From: Candidatus Manganitrophaceae bacterium
Lineage (GTDB): Bacteria; Nitrospirota; Nitrospiria; SBBL01; Manganitrophaceae
Assembly: GCA_016200325.1 (NCBI GenBank)
Contig: JACQEZ010000007.1
Location: 1 to 64,000 of the forward strand
DNA length: 64,000 bases
Direction of reading: 5' to 3'
In this document: positions 7,922-16,895 of the stretch, in pieces
Layout: the number at the start of each line of letters is the position of its first letter
Position numbering within the stretch: position 1 is the stretch's first letter
Program-made: the position numbers and the translations under genes
The notes under the pieces: generated by a model
The model's database searches: none
Told to the model about the DNA's origin: nothing
Seen by the model: only the letters and a program-made list of their open reading frames with translations

Positions 7922-7951
7922 GCTTTGGGAGCTGCTTTGGGAGCTGCTTTG
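7922..7951 (+). repeat. 12-bp tandem repeat carrying duplicated start signals
   Basis: GCTTTGGGAGCT occurs at 7922-7933 and 7934-7945, then a half copy GCTTTG at 7946-7951. Each unit contains GGGAG and a TTG in the same frame, so the ribosome-binding site plus start of the DsbA-like gene is duplicated. Confidence 0.75.
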
Positions 7952-8605
7952 ATTGACCTGGAAATTTGGTCCGACATCGTCTGTCCGTTCTGCTATATCG
8001 GAAAGCGCCATCTCGATATCGCGTTGAGCCGGTTCGAATACCGTAATGAAGTCCGGGTGACTTGGAAGAGTTTCGAGCTCGACCCGAGCGCCGCGCGAGA
8101 TCCTCAGCAGAATGTTTACGAGATGCTCTCCAAAAAGTATGGGCAGAGTCTCGAATGGGCAAAACAGATGACCGAACAGGTGACCCAAAAGGGGGCCGCC
8201 GTCGGACTGTATTTTGATTTCGACCGGCTCATTCGGACGCCTTCATTCGATGCACACCGGTTGAGTCACCTTGCCGCAAAACATCAACTCCAAGACCTGG
8301 CGCAAGAGCGTCTCTTCGCGGCGCACTTCACCGACGGCAAAGACATCGCCGATCCGAAGGTCCTGGAGCGGATCGGCGCCGAACTTGGCCTCGATCCGCG
8401 AGAGGTGCAGCATCTGCTCGCGGAAGGCGATTACCGCTCGGAAGTCCGTCGAGAGGAACAGGAGGCCTCTTCTCTCGGCGTGACAGGGGTCCCCTTTTTT
8501 CTGTTTAATCGAAAATATGCCATCTCGGGAGCGCAACCGGTAGAGGTCTTCATCGGAGCGTTTCAGACGGTGCTGAAAGAACAAAGAGCGGAATCGAACG
8601 GCTGA
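7949..8605 (+). CDS. DsbA-family (FrnE-like) thiol oxidoreductase
   Basis: The 218-residue product begins MIDLEIWSDIVCPFCYIGKRHL, with the thioredoxin-fold CPFC active site near residues 12-15. A helical insertion follows, and a cis-proline loop GVTGVPFFLFN lies near 180. This matches cytoplasmic FrnE-like DsbA proteins linked to oxidative stress; no signal peptide is present. TTG 7949 is preferred because GGGAG (7939-7943) is 5 bases upstream and the family starts M-x-(I/L)-E-IWSD. In-frame TTG codons at 7937 and 7925 arise from a 12-bp tandem repeat and would add 4 or 8 residues. The palindrome in the promoter suggests control by the adjacent MarR. Confidence 0.85.
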   Translation: MIDLEIWSDIVCPFCYIGKRHLDIALSRFEYRNEVRVTWKSFELDPSAARDPQQNVYEMLSKKYGQSLEWAKQMTEQVTQKGAAVGLYFDFDRLIRTPSFDAHRLSHLAAKHQLQDLAQERLFAAHFTDGKDIADPKVLERIGAELGLDPREVQHLLAEGDYRSEVRREEQEASSLGVTGVPFFLFNRKYAISGAQPVEVFIGAFQTVLKEQRAESNG

Positions 8606-8716
8606 GCGGGACAAGGGACGTAATATTGCGGTCGGCCGCTTTCAATAGTACATTAGTGCCGGTTGTACACGCGTTCGTAAAAAGACGGATCACGACTTTG
8701 AAAAGGAGAAGGAACG

Positions 8717-9967
8717 ATGGGGGAGAAACGACTCGGTACAAAGAAAATGAATTTGGAGGATCCTGAGTCGTTTCAGCGTATCCGGAGGGTGAGGTCAACG
8801 ATCGCCCTGTTCCTTTTCATCGGAGTCGCCGGATTGGCCGGCTGCAAAAAGGAGGTTGCCTCTGCGCCCCCTCCGCCCGCTCCGCCGGAAGTGGCCGTCA
8901 TGACCGTGACCGCTCAGAACATCCCGGATGATCCGGAGTTCATCGGTCAAGCGGAGTCGTCGCGGCCGGTTGAGATCCGTTCCCAGGTGACCGGCATTAT
9001 CAAGCAAAGGTTTTTCCAAGAAGGCCGTGAGGTTAAGAAAGGGGACCGATTGTACCAGATCGATCCGGTTCCTTTTCAGGCCGCCTTTTCAAGCGCGAAG
9101 GCGAGGGTGGCCCAATCCGACGCCCGGTTGGCCCAGGCGAAACAGAACATCAATCGCCTCCGGCCGCTCCTCAATGATCAGGCGGTCAGCCAGAAAGAGG
9201 TCGATGACGCCGCTTCAGAGGAGCTGACCGCGGCCGCCGTGCTGGAAGGGGCTAAGGGGGATTTAGCGAAGGCGCAGTTTGATCTCGACAACACCCTCAT
9301 CCTTGCCCCGATTACCGGGATGATCGAGCGGACGCGGGTGTATGAAGGGCGCCTGGTGTCGGCCCAGAGCGATCTGCTCACCGTTGTTCATCAGGTGAAT
9401 CCGATTTATGTGACCGTCAACGCGCCCGAGAGCTACTTCTTGCAGCGGCGCAAAGAGATCGCGGAGAAAAAAGGAGAGCAGCCCGATATTTATCATCTCC
9501 GGGGGATCATCACTTTTTCGGACGGCAGCACCTATCCGCATGAAGGGGTGTTGGATTTTGCCGACGTCGTCTACCATGTCGAAACCGGGTCGAGACAGGG
9601 GCGGTTTGTCTTTCCGAATCCGGAGCGGATTCTCCTTCCGGGACAGTTCCTCAAAGTTCGGGTCAAGGGATACACCCGAACCGGCGCCATCCTGGTTCCT
9701 CAGCGGGCGGTGCAACAGGGGGCAAAGGGATCGATCGTCTATGTGATCGGAGCGGACAACAAAGTGGAGGTCCGCGACGTCCAGGCAACGGCCTGGAGGG
9801 GGGACCAGTGGCTGATGGAAAGCGGGCTGAAGCCGGGAGAGCGGGTGGTCGTGGAAGGGATCCAGCGGATCATGCCGGGGGCGACGGTGAAACCGGTTCC
9901 CGTGGCCGAGAACGTCGCCTCGCCGCCGGCCCAAAAGCTGGAAGCGAAGAAGGAGGGAACCCGATGA
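8717..9967 (+). CDS. RND efflux system periplasmic adaptor (AcrA/MexA family)
   Basis: The 416-residue product has a basic N-terminus, one hydrophobic segment and the lipobox LAGC (about residue 42), so it is probably an inner-membrane-anchored lipoprotein. It shows the split biotinyl-lipoyl motif (VEIRSQVTGIIKQRFFQEGREVKKGDRLYQIDP ... LILAPITGMIERTRVYEGRLVS), a coiled-coil hairpin (about 110-190), beta-barrel and membrane-proximal domains. It bridges the RND pump and the outer-membrane channel encoded downstream. ATG 8717 follows AAGGAGAAGGAACG. The stop overlaps the pump start by 4 bases (ATGA), indicating translational coupling. Substrate unknown. Confidence 0.95.
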   Translation: MGEKRLGTKKMNLEDPESFQRIRRVRSTIALFLFIGVAGLAGCKKEVASAPPPPAPPEVAVMTVTAQNIPDDPEFIGQAESSRPVEIRSQVTGIIKQRFFQEGREVKKGDRLYQIDPVPFQAAFSSAKARVAQSDARLAQAKQNINRLRPLLNDQAVSQKEVDDAASEELTAAAVLEGAKGDLAKAQFDLDNTLILAPITGMIERTRVYEGRLVSAQSDLLTVVHQVNPIYVTVNAPESYFLQRRKEIAEKKGEQPDIYHLRGIITFSDGSTYPHEGVLDFADVVYHVETGSRQGRFVFPNPERILLPGQFLKVRVKGYTRTGAILVPQRAVQQGAKGSIVYVIGADNKVEVRDVQATAWRGDQWLMESGLKPGERVVVEGIQRIMPGATVKPVPVAENVASPPAQKLEAKKEGTR

Positions 9968-12900
9968 ACTCGCGCTTTTTTATCGACCGGCCGATTTTCG
10001 CCTCCGTGATTTCGATCGTGATCGTGGTCATCGGCCTTTTGGCGATGAAGGCGCTCCCCATCGCCCAGTTTCCTGAAATTACCCCGCCGGTCGTGCAGAT
10101 CGACGCCGATTACCCGGGGGCCAGCGCCGAGATTGTCGCTGATTCGGTTGCCCGCCCCATCGAAGTCCAGCTCTCGGGGATCGATCGGCTGCTCTATTTC
10201 GACTCCACCAGCACCAACGACGGCCACATGTCGATCAAGCTGACCTTCGAGATCGGGACCAACGTCGACATCGCACAGGTGCAGACGCAGAACCGGGTGA
10301 AGTTGGCGGAGCCGCAGATTCCGCAGGAGGTCACCCGCCAGGGGGTGACGGTCAAGAAGGTCTCGCCCGATCTGCTGGCGGTGGTTGCCTTGAGCTCCGA
10401 CGATCCGAGATATGACACCCTCTTTCTCTCCAACTTTGCCACCCTCCAGGTGCTCGACAACATCCGGCGGGTCCCCGGCATCGGCGACGCCGCCGTCTTC
10501 GGCCAACAAAACTACAGCATGCGGCTGATTTTAGATCCGGTTCGGATGGCCCAGCTGAAGCTGACCCCGACCGACATTGCGAATGTCGTCCGGGATCAGA
10601 ACCGAGATTTCCCCGCCGGGATCGTCGGCCGGGAGCCGGCGCCGCAGGGGACGGAGCTGACCTTTCCGGTCATCACGCAGGGCCGCCTCACCGAGGTCAA
10701 GGATTTTGAGGATCTGATCATCCGGGCTTTGCCGGACGGGTCGATGGTCCGGCTCAAGGATGTCGCCCGTGTGGAGCTCGGCGCTCAATCGTATACGCTT
10801 GAGGCGCGGAAAAACGGGAAGCCATCGGTCTATATCATCACCTTCCTTTCTCCGGGGGCGAATGCACTTCAAGCGATGGATGCCGTCCGGGCCGAGATGA
10901 CGCGAATGGGAAAGAGCTTTCCGACCGGCGTGAGCTGGGAAATTCCGTTCGATACGACGCCGTTCATCCGGGTCTCGATCGATGAGGTGATCAAGACCCT
11001 CCGTGATGCGATGATCTTGGTTCTTTTGGTCGTCTTCGTCTTCCTCCAAAGCTGGCGGGCAACGTTGATTCCGGCCGTGGCGGTGCCGGTTTCTCTCATC
11101 GGCACCTTTGCCGGGATGCAAGCGCTCGGATTTTCAATCAACACATTGACCCTTTTCGGGATGATCTTGGCGGTCGGTATCGTCGTCGACGATGCGATTG
11201 TGGTGGTGGAGAATGTCGAGCGCCATATGGCGCTCGGCCTTTCACCGAAGGAGGCGGCGAGAAAAGCGATGCAGGAGGTGACCGGGCCGGTGATCGCCAT
11301 CGTCCTCGTCCTCTGCTCCGTCTTCGTCCCGGTCGCTTTCCTGGGGGGAATCACCGGTCAGCTCTACAAACAGTTCGCGATCACGATCGCCATGTCGGTG
11401 TCGATCTCGGGGCTGGTCGCCCTGACGCTGAGCCCGGCCCTTTGCGCCATCATCCTCAAGCCGGGACATGATCAGAAGGGGTTCTTCTTTCGATGGTTCA
11501 ATCAGGTCTTCGATTGGGTTCGTGACCGTTACAGCGCCGCGGTGGCGGGGATCATCCGACGATCGCTGATTTTCCTGGGGGTCTTCGGCGTGGTGGTCTT
11601 TCTAGCGATCAGCATGTTCAGGCTGATTCCGAACAGTTTTTTGCCGGAAGAGGACCAAGGCTATTTTATCGGGGTGGTCCAGCTTCCCGACGGCGCTTCC
11701 AAACAGCGGACCGATGCCGTCTTGAGAAAACTGGAGCAATACTTTCTCGCCGATCCGAAGGTGAAATTTACCAACGTCTTGTCGGGGCAGAATTTCGTCT
11801 TCGGCACCCGCGGACCAAACGCGGCGACGATCTTTTTGCCGTTAAAAGATTGGGAGGAGCGGAAAGGCCCGCAGAACCATGTGAAGGCGGTCATCGGCGC
11901 CGCATATGGGGAGTTTGCAAAAATCCCCCAGGCGATGATTCTTGCCTTTAATGCCCCGCCGATCCGAGGGCTCGGCGCCACCGGCGGTTTCACCATACAG
12001 TTGCAAGACCCGCGCGGGGGAGATTACCGACAATTCTCCGCGGTGGCCCAGGAGTTTATCGCCAAGGCGAAGCAAAACCCGGCGATCGGTGCGATTGGGA
12101 CCAATTTCCGGGTCAGCGCCCCGCGGCTCTATGTCCGCGTCGATCGGGAGCGGGCCAAGGCGCTGGGGGTGTCGATCTCCGACGTCTTCGATACGATGCA
12201 GGCCTATTTCGGGAACCTCTATATCAATGATTTTATCAAATCGGGACGGGTCTTTCGGGTTCAGACCGAAGCCGAGCCGCAATACCGCTCCAAACCGGAG
12301 GACATCGCGAATCTCTATGTCCGGGCTCAGAACGGGCAGAACACGTCGATGATTCCGCTCAGCACGGTCGTCACGACCGAATATACCAGCGGGCCCGACC
12401 CGGTGACCCATTACAACGGACTGAACTCCGCCCTTTTGCTCGGAGGCGCCGCGCCGGGATACAGCTCGGGCCAGGCGCTCGACGCGCTGGAGCGGACGGC
12501 ACGCGAGGTGCTGATTCCGAAAGGCTATACCTTCGACTGGAGCGGGATCTCGTATCAAGAGCGCAAAGTCGGGGGACAGTCGCTCCTGGCGTTCGGGTTC
12601 GGCCTCCTGATGGTCTTTCTGGTTCTCGCCGCGCAGTACGAGAGCTGGTCGATTCCGTTTGTCGTGAATCTCGCGGTTCCCTTTGGCATCTTCGGCGCCC
12701 TGTCGGCCGTTTGGATCCGGGGGCTGACCAACGACATCTACTTTCAGATCGGATTGGTCACGCTGATCGGGCTCTCCGCTAAAAATGCGATTCTGATCGT
12801 GGAATTTGCCAACCAACGATACAAAGAGGGGATGCCGGCGGCCCAAGCGGCGATCGAGGGCTCCCGCCTCCGCTTCCGGCCGATCATCATGACCTCGATG

Positions 12901-13140
12901 GCTTTCATCCTCGGGGTGACGCCGCTGGTCTTGGCGAAAGGGGCCGGGGCGGCGAGCCGTCATTCGATCGGCACCGGCGTCTTCGGCGGGATGTTCGCGG
13001 AGACGTTCCTCGCGATTTTTTTCACCCCGCTCTTTTTCGTGACGATCCGGAGGTTCACGCGGCGGAGCGTTCCTCGGCGTGCGGCAGAGCCGACCCCAGA
13101 GCCGGAGCCGACTCCGGTCCACGTCGATGGGGGGCACTGA
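9964..13140 (+). CDS. RND efflux pump, inner-membrane transporter (AcrB/MexB, HAE1 family)
   Basis: The 1058-residue product begins MNSRFFIDRPIFASVISIVIV, the HAE1-type start. Twelve membrane segments and two large periplasmic loops are evident. The proton-relay aspartates appear in TM4 (GIVVDDAIVVVENVERHM, about 405-425) and the TM10 lysine in GLSAKNAILIVEF (about 940). Hydrophobe/amphiphile specificity, rather than metal, is indicated by the HAE1-like DDAIVVVENVER motif. ATG 9964 overlaps the adaptor stop; a longer upstream frame lies inside the adaptor gene and is not used. The pump works with the adaptor and the channel immediately downstream as one tripartite operon. Confidence 0.97.
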   Translation: MNSRFFIDRPIFASVISIVIVVIGLLAMKALPIAQFPEITPPVVQIDADYPGASAEIVADSVARPIEVQLSGIDRLLYFDSTSTNDGHMSIKLTFEIGTNVDIAQVQTQNRVKLAEPQIPQEVTRQGVTVKKVSPDLLAVVALSSDDPRYDTLFLSNFATLQVLDNIRRVPGIGDAAVFGQQNYSMRLILDPVRMAQLKLTPTDIANVVRDQNRDFPAGIVGREPAPQGTELTFPVITQGRLTEVKDFEDLIIRALPDGSMVRLKDVARVELGAQSYTLEARKNGKPSVYIITFLSPGANALQAMDAVRAEMTRMGKSFPTGVSWEIPFDTTPFIRVSIDEVIKTLRDAMILVLLVVFVFLQSWRATLIPAVAVPVSLIGTFAGMQALGFSINTLTLFGMILAVGIVVDDAIVVVENVERHMALGLSPKEAARKAMQEVTGPVIAIVLVLCSVFVPVAFLGGITGQLYKQFAITIAMSVSISGLVALTLSPALCAIILKPGHDQKGFFFRWFNQVFDWVRDRYSAAVAGIIRRSLIFLGVFGVVVFLAISMFRLIPNSFLPEEDQGYFIGVVQLPDGASKQRTDAVLRKLEQYFLADPKVKFTNVLSGQNFVFGTRGPNAATIFLPLKDWEERKGPQNHVKAVIGAAYGEFAKIPQAMILAFNAPPIRGLGATGGFTIQLQDPRGGDYRQFSAVAQEFIAKAKQNPAIGAIGTNFRVSAPRLYVRVDRERAKALGVSISDVFDTMQAYFGNLYINDFIKSGRVFRVQTEAEPQYRSKPEDIANLYVRAQNGQNTSMIPLSTVVTTEYTSGPDPVTHYNGLNSALLLGGAAPGYSSGQALDALERTAREVLIPKGYTFDWSGISYQERKVGGQSLLAFGFGLLMVFLVLAAQYESWSIPFVVNLAVPFGIFGALSAVWIRGLTNDIYFQIGLVTLIGLSAKNAILIVEFANQRYKEGMPAAQAAIEGSRLRFRPIIMTSMAFILGVTPLVLAKGAGAASRHSIGTGVFGGMFAETFLAIFFTPLFFVTIRRFTRRSVPRRAAEPTPEPEPTPVHVDGGH

Positions 13141-13141
13141 G

Positions 13142-14542
13142 ATGCGTCGATCCATCCGTCTTTGGATCTCGGCCCTTCTTGCGATGGGATTGTCCGCCTG
13201 CGCGATGGGGCCCGATTACCGACGTCCCGATCTTCCCATTCCGGAATCTTACCGGATGGCCGCTTCGGCGCAAGAGACGCAGTCGATCGCCAATCTTCCC
13301 TGGTGGCAGCTCTTGCAGGATGAAGAACTCCAGAAGCTGGTCCGGATCGCATTAGAGGAGAACAAAGATCTGCAGCAAGCGGCCGCCGTGGTCGAAGAAT
13401 TCCAGGCCCGATTGGGGGCGGGAGAATTTGCATTCTCCCCGCAATTGACCGTCAGTGCGAATGCCCCCTTCGGAAAGCTGCATGCGGTGACGATCCCTCG
13501 GTCGGCCATCGCAACCAATTATTACATTCAAGGGAACCTGACGTGGGAGCTCGATATCTGGGGCCGGATTCGAAGGTCGAACGAAGCGGCGCGCGCCGAT
13601 CTGTTGGCGCAGGAAGAAAATCGGCGCGCCGTGATCTTGGAGCTGGTGAGCAGCGTCGCCCAAAGCTATTTTGACCTCCGTCAACTCGACCTGCAGTTGG
13701 AGATTGCGAAAAACGCCCTTCAGTCGTGGGAGGAGTCGGCGGGAATCGCCAAGGCGCGGCTTCGGCAAGGGGTGACCTCTCGGCTCGACGCCGACCAATT
13801 TGAAGCGGAACGGGCCAATGCCGCGGCGCGTTCGGCGGAGCTGACCCGGCAGATTGCTCAGAAGGAGAGTGAGCTCAGCGTCCTTCTCGGGAGAAATCCG
13901 AGCCAGATCCCCCGGGGCCGCCCGCTGACCGAGCAGAAGATGCCGCCGGAAGTGCCGGCCGGCCTCCCTTCCGAGCTGCTCCAACGCCGGCCCGACATCC
14001 TGCAATCGGAGGAGGCGCTTGCCGCGGCGACCGCCCGGATCGGCATTGCCAAGGCCTCCCGTTTTCCGACGATCAGCCTGACCGGCGTGCTCGGGGTGGC
14101 CAGCCCGCAGTTGGTCGATCTGGGGAAGGGAGACTTCGGGTCGATCGGCGTGGGACTGGTCGCTCCGATCCTCAATGCGCGAACCCTGGGTTATGAACAG
14201 CAGGTTGCCGAAGCACAGGCGCGGCAGGTGTTGGCGCTCTATGAGAAGACGGTCCTCTTTGCATTTAAGGAAGTCGAGGACGCGCTCGTCGCAGTCCGCA
14301 CGTCGCAAGAGCAATCCAAAGCCCAGGAGGTCCAGGTCGAGGCGCTTCAGTCGGCCCTGCATTTGGCGGAGGTCAGATACCAAGGAGGAATTTCAAATTA
14401 TCTCGACGTGCTCACGGCAAAGCGGAATCTCTTTGATGCGCAGCTCGCGCTGACGGCGACCCGCCGTCTTCATCTCGCCTCGATCGTTCAACTTTATAAA
14501 GCGCTGGGAGGGGGGTGGACGAACGAAGGGAGGCTGCGTTAA
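13142..14542 (+). CDS. RND efflux outer-membrane channel lipoprotein (OprM/NodT family)
   Basis: The 466-residue product starts MRRSIRLWISALLAMGLSACAMGPDYRRPDLP. The lipobox LSAC and the motif CxMGPDYxRP are hallmarks of OprM-type outer-membrane factors. Two internally related halves with long heptad helices (about 60-250 and 270-455) form the trans-periplasmic barrel. The second-half motifs RRPDILQSEEALAAATARIGIAKASRFPTISL and YQGGISNYLDVLTA are diagnostic. ATG 13142 follows the pump stop by one base; the upstream in-frame extension lies inside the pump gene. It completes the export path. Confidence 0.95.
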   Translation: MRRSIRLWISALLAMGLSACAMGPDYRRPDLPIPESYRMAASAQETQSIANLPWWQLLQDEELQKLVRIALEENKDLQQAAAVVEEFQARLGAGEFAFSPQLTVSANAPFGKLHAVTIPRSAIATNYYIQGNLTWELDIWGRIRRSNEAARADLLAQEENRRAVILELVSSVAQSYFDLRQLDLQLEIAKNALQSWEESAGIAKARLRQGVTSRLDADQFEAERANAAARSAELTRQIAQKESELSVLLGRNPSQIPRGRPLTEQKMPPEVPAGLPSELLQRRPDILQSEEALAAATARIGIAKASRFPTISLTGVLGVASPQLVDLGKGDFGSIGVGLVAPILNARTLGYEQQVAEAQARQVLALYEKTVLFAFKEVEDALVAVRTSQEQSKAQEVQVEALQSALHLAEVRYQGGISNYLDVLTAKRNLFDAQLALTATRRLHLASIVQLYKALGGGWTNEGRLR

Positions 14543-14562
14543 CCGGCCGGGGGTGATCGATT

Positions 14563-14991
14563 TTACCAATCAACCTTAATGGTATCGGTGAGTTCTCTTT
14601 GGGGGGTCTCAAGGTTGACGGAGAAATCTCCGGTTTGAAGCGCCGGAATGGTGATCTTGACCCCGGTCGGATTGGCCCCTTCGGCGCAATCGCCCTCCTT
14701 GGCCGGCTCCTTCTCTGAAGCTTTTACTTTGACGAAAATTTTTCTTCCCTGAATATTTACCTCCCCGGCGACTTTCTGACATTTTCCCGGAAGGGAGAGG
14801 GGCTCGGTGATGATCAGCGTATTCGCGACGGTCCATATTTTTGAAACGACCGGCCCGCCCTCACGCTGAAGGACTTCCATTTTAAATTTAGCCTCCCTTG
14901 CCTCTGATTTCTGATCCTTCGCGATCACCCAAAGGACGAAGAGCAGGGCGAAAAGAAGAGGGTTCCGTTTCGGGGTCATTCTTAAGGACAT
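14563..14991 (-). CDS. Small secreted protein of unknown function
   Basis: The 142-residue product has a hydrophobic N-terminal segment (PLLFALLFVLWVIAK), so export or anchoring is likely. The rest is beta-rich with two cysteines (GKCQKV and GDCAEG), which could form a disulfide outside the cytoplasm. I do not recognise the family. ATG 14991 has AGGAG seven bases upstream; a second ATG (14979, MTPKRN) is possible. A sigma-70-type promoter reads into it (TTGCCT / TATACT). The gene is convergent with the efflux operon (20-base gap) and divergent from the HDOD gene. Confidence 0.7.
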   Translation of the reverse strand: MSLRMTPKRNPLLFALLFVLWVIAKDQKSEAREAKFKMEVLQREGGPVVSKIWTVANTLIITEPLSLPGKCQKVAGEVNIQGRKIFVKVKASEKEPAKEGDCAEGANPTGVKITIPALQTGDFSVNLETPQRELTDTIKVDW

Positions 14992-15016
14992 TGGTCGGCT
15001 CCTTTTTATGGCGACC

Positions 15017-15044
15017 AGTATACCAACCCTTCCTTAAAAGGCAA
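15017..15044 (-). promoter_or_regulatory. Sigma-70-type promoter of the small secreted protein gene
   Basis: On the minus strand TTGCCT (15044-15039) and TATACT (15022-15017) are 16 bases apart, about 25 bases before the start codon at 14991. Confidence 0.6.
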
Positions 15045-15229
15045 GCCAAAATCAAACGGGTCCGATGACCGAGTCTACTCCCTGTTTAATATTAGGACCT
15101 GAAGCGTATTCAACGTAAGGAGGAGGTCATCCTGTCTTCATATGTTATACTTTGGCCTTAAGTCGTAAAACGGCTATCGATGCCGTTCGTGCAGCGCCGC
15201 GCGATCTCAATTACAGAAGGCCCATCGGT

Positions 15230-16309
15230 ATGGAACAGCCTCCACAGACGATTATCACCTGTCCGCACTGTCAAAAGGAGATCGCGCTTTCGGTCGCCCA
15301 AAAGACCGTTTCTCCGGAAGATGAAAGCCGCCCCGCACCGGCCGCTCCGGTCAAGCCGGCCTTTACCGTAAAGCAGGCCATGGAGGTGCTGAACAAGAAG
15401 CCGCCCGCACCGGCGACCGTTCCGCCGGCGGTGCCGATCCCAGATTCGAAGGAGGGGCAGGGCCGTCTCAGAAGTGTCATTGCGAAGAAGATGAGTGACA
15501 GCAACTTCCAGGTGCCGCCGATGCCGGGCGTCGCCGACCGGATTCTTCAGATGGGAGAGCGGGCCAACTCGGTCGATTTGGCCAAGATCATTGCCAACGA
15601 CCAAGCGATCACTTCCAACATCATCCGGATCGCCAACTCGGCTTATTATGGCGGGGTCTATAAGTTCGAGACCCTTCCGACGGCAATCACGCGGATCGGG
15701 CTTGATCAGGTCCGCATCTTGGTGCTCGGTTTCTCGATGATCTCGAAGGAGTTTGCCGGCGGGCGTTATCGGGAGGAGTGTCGGCAGCTCAATCAGCATG
15801 CGATCGGCTGTGCATACCTTGCCGCGCTGTTGTCGGAGCTCACCGGGCTGAAGGAAAAAGAAGATGCCTTTTTATCCGGATTGTTGCACGATATCGGAAA
15901 GCTGATCATCTATACGGCGCTCGATCAAGAATTCCAGGGGAAGAAAAAACAGGAGTGGGCCGACCGCGGATTGACCGATGCCGACTTGGACGCGGTCCTT
16001 TCCGAATATCATGGGAATGCGGGTTCCTTTGTCGCCGCCGCCTGGAAATTACAGCCCTGGTTGCAGGAGGTCGTCCGCTATCACCACGCATTCTCTCAAG
16101 CAAAGGAGCGCCCGCAGTTGGTTGCCGTCGTCGCGCTCGCCAATCGATTTTGCCATCGGTTTGGGCTGGGGTGTCGTCAAGAAGAGGGAGATCTCTACGC
16201 GGGGGGGTTGGCCGAAGCGGCCCGCTTTTCTAAAAAGGACGAGGAGCGGGTGGTCAGTCGGATCGGCTCTATTAAAGAGATGTTGGCCCAGATCGACCGA
16301 TCGCATTAA
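15230..16309 (+). CDS. HDOD-domain signalling protein
   Basis: The 359-residue product begins MEQPPQTIITCPHCQKEIALSV, a short CPHC element reminiscent of MJ0042-type zinc ribbons although only one Cys pair is present. A Pro/Ala-rich linker (about 25-75) follows. The HDOD domain (about 95-290) contains VPPMPGVADRILQM, ITSNIIRIANSAYYGG, LLHDIGKLIIYTAL and a C-terminal VRYHHAF. HDOD domains bind partners rather than hydrolyse cyclic nucleotides, although LLHDIGK is retained here. ATG 15230 has AGAAGG nine bases upstream; the frame is open to a TTG at 15152. A role in motility or c-di-GMP signalling is suggested only by its position next to the flagellar cluster. Confidence 0.85.
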   Translation: MEQPPQTIITCPHCQKEIALSVAQKTVSPEDESRPAPAAPVKPAFTVKQAMEVLNKKPPAPATVPPAVPIPDSKEGQGRLRSVIAKKMSDSNFQVPPMPGVADRILQMGERANSVDLAKIIANDQAITSNIIRIANSAYYGGVYKFETLPTAITRIGLDQVRILVLGFSMISKEFAGGRYREECRQLNQHAIGCAYLAALLSELTGLKEKEDAFLSGLLHDIGKLIIYTALDQEFQGKKKQEWADRGLTDADLDAVLSEYHGNAGSFVAAAWKLQPWLQEVVRYHHAFSQAKERPQLVAVVALANRFCHRFGLGCRQEEGDLYAGGLAEAARFSKKDEERVVSRIGSIKEMLAQIDRSH

Positions 16310-16346
16310 CCGTGTCTCGGCCCGGTCTATTTTATATCGGGCTGCA

Positions 16347-16895
16347 CTATCGGGAAGATCTCGCCAGTTTCTCTGTCAGCTTCGCTGCTTTGGTTGGGTT
16401 TAATCCGGCAAGGATCTGGGCGGCGTTTTTCTCTTTTATTTTCCCCAACAAGCTCAAGGCAAAAGATTCATCCATCCGGTCAATCCGAGCGGCCGCCTCT
16501 TCTGCCGGCATCGTCTCATACATCTTGACGAGTCGCCCCAACTGCTTCTCGTCCTCTTGTTTCTTCTTCGTTTCCTTCTCTTCCTGCGTTTGGCGGATCT
16601 GAGAATACTTCTTTAGCATCTGGCTGACCTCTTGCTCCATCTGCCGAATCCGCTCCTCTTTGAGATCGAGCTCGTGTGCCCGTTGATCCAATTCGCCCTT
16701 CCGCTGCTCGATCGCCCGGATCATGGCGGCTGGGGAGGAGGGATCGGGCGGGGGAGGCGCATGGGTGATCATCGCCCCTGCTTTGGGGGGGGGCTCCGTC
16801 TCGGCATGGAGGAGCGGCGCGATTAAAATGATCGTCCAGAGAGCAAGCCCGACAGCATGTTGGACCGACATTCGGATCATCATTCGGATTTTCAT
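16347..16895 (-). CDS. motE: MotE-like flagellar stator chaperone
   Basis: The 182-residue product has an N-terminal membrane or signal segment (VGLALWTIILIAPLLHA) and a Pro-rich stretch. A long charged coiled coil (about 60-130) follows, then a C-terminal MgtE-intracellular-like domain (YETMPAEEAAARIDRMDESFALSLLGKIKEKNAAQILAGLNPTKAAKLTEKLA). This architecture is that of MotE, a periplasmic partner of flagellar stators often encoded after fliJ. Its ATG overlaps the fliJ stop by 4 bases, so it is the last gene of the minus-strand flagellar operon. It is convergent with the HDOD gene, 37 bases away. Alternative: an uncharacterised FliJ-linked MgtE-N protein. Confidence 0.75.
   Translation of the reverse strand: MKIRMMIRMSVQHAVGLALWTIILIAPLLHAETEPPPKAGAMITHAPPPPDPSSPAAMIRAIEQRKGELDQRAHELDLKEERIRQMEQEVSQMLKKYSQIRQTQEEKETKKKQEDEKQLGRLVKMYETMPAEEAAARIDRMDESFALSLLGKIKEKNAAQILAGLNPTKAAKLTEKLARSSR

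Noticed and set aside
7894-7956. 20-codon ATG frame before the DsbA-like gene, possible leader peptide
   Set aside because: It lies out of frame with the enzyme gene and mostly arises from the 12-bp repeat; no good ribosome-binding site.
11842-13155. 437-codon minus-strand open frame opposite the RND pump and channel genes
   Set aside because: It is composition-driven: rich in Arg/Asp/Pro, with no domain, no ribosome-binding site and full overlap with the strongly supported pump gene.
13352-14383. 343-codon minus-strand open frame opposite the OprM-like gene
   Set aside because: Shadow of a high-GC coding region; the product is Arg/Leu/Gly-rich with no recognisable fold.
16310-16346. GCCCG...CGGGC as a bidirectional terminator between the HDOD gene and motE
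   Set aside because: A 5-bp stem with a 13-base loop is too weak to claim.
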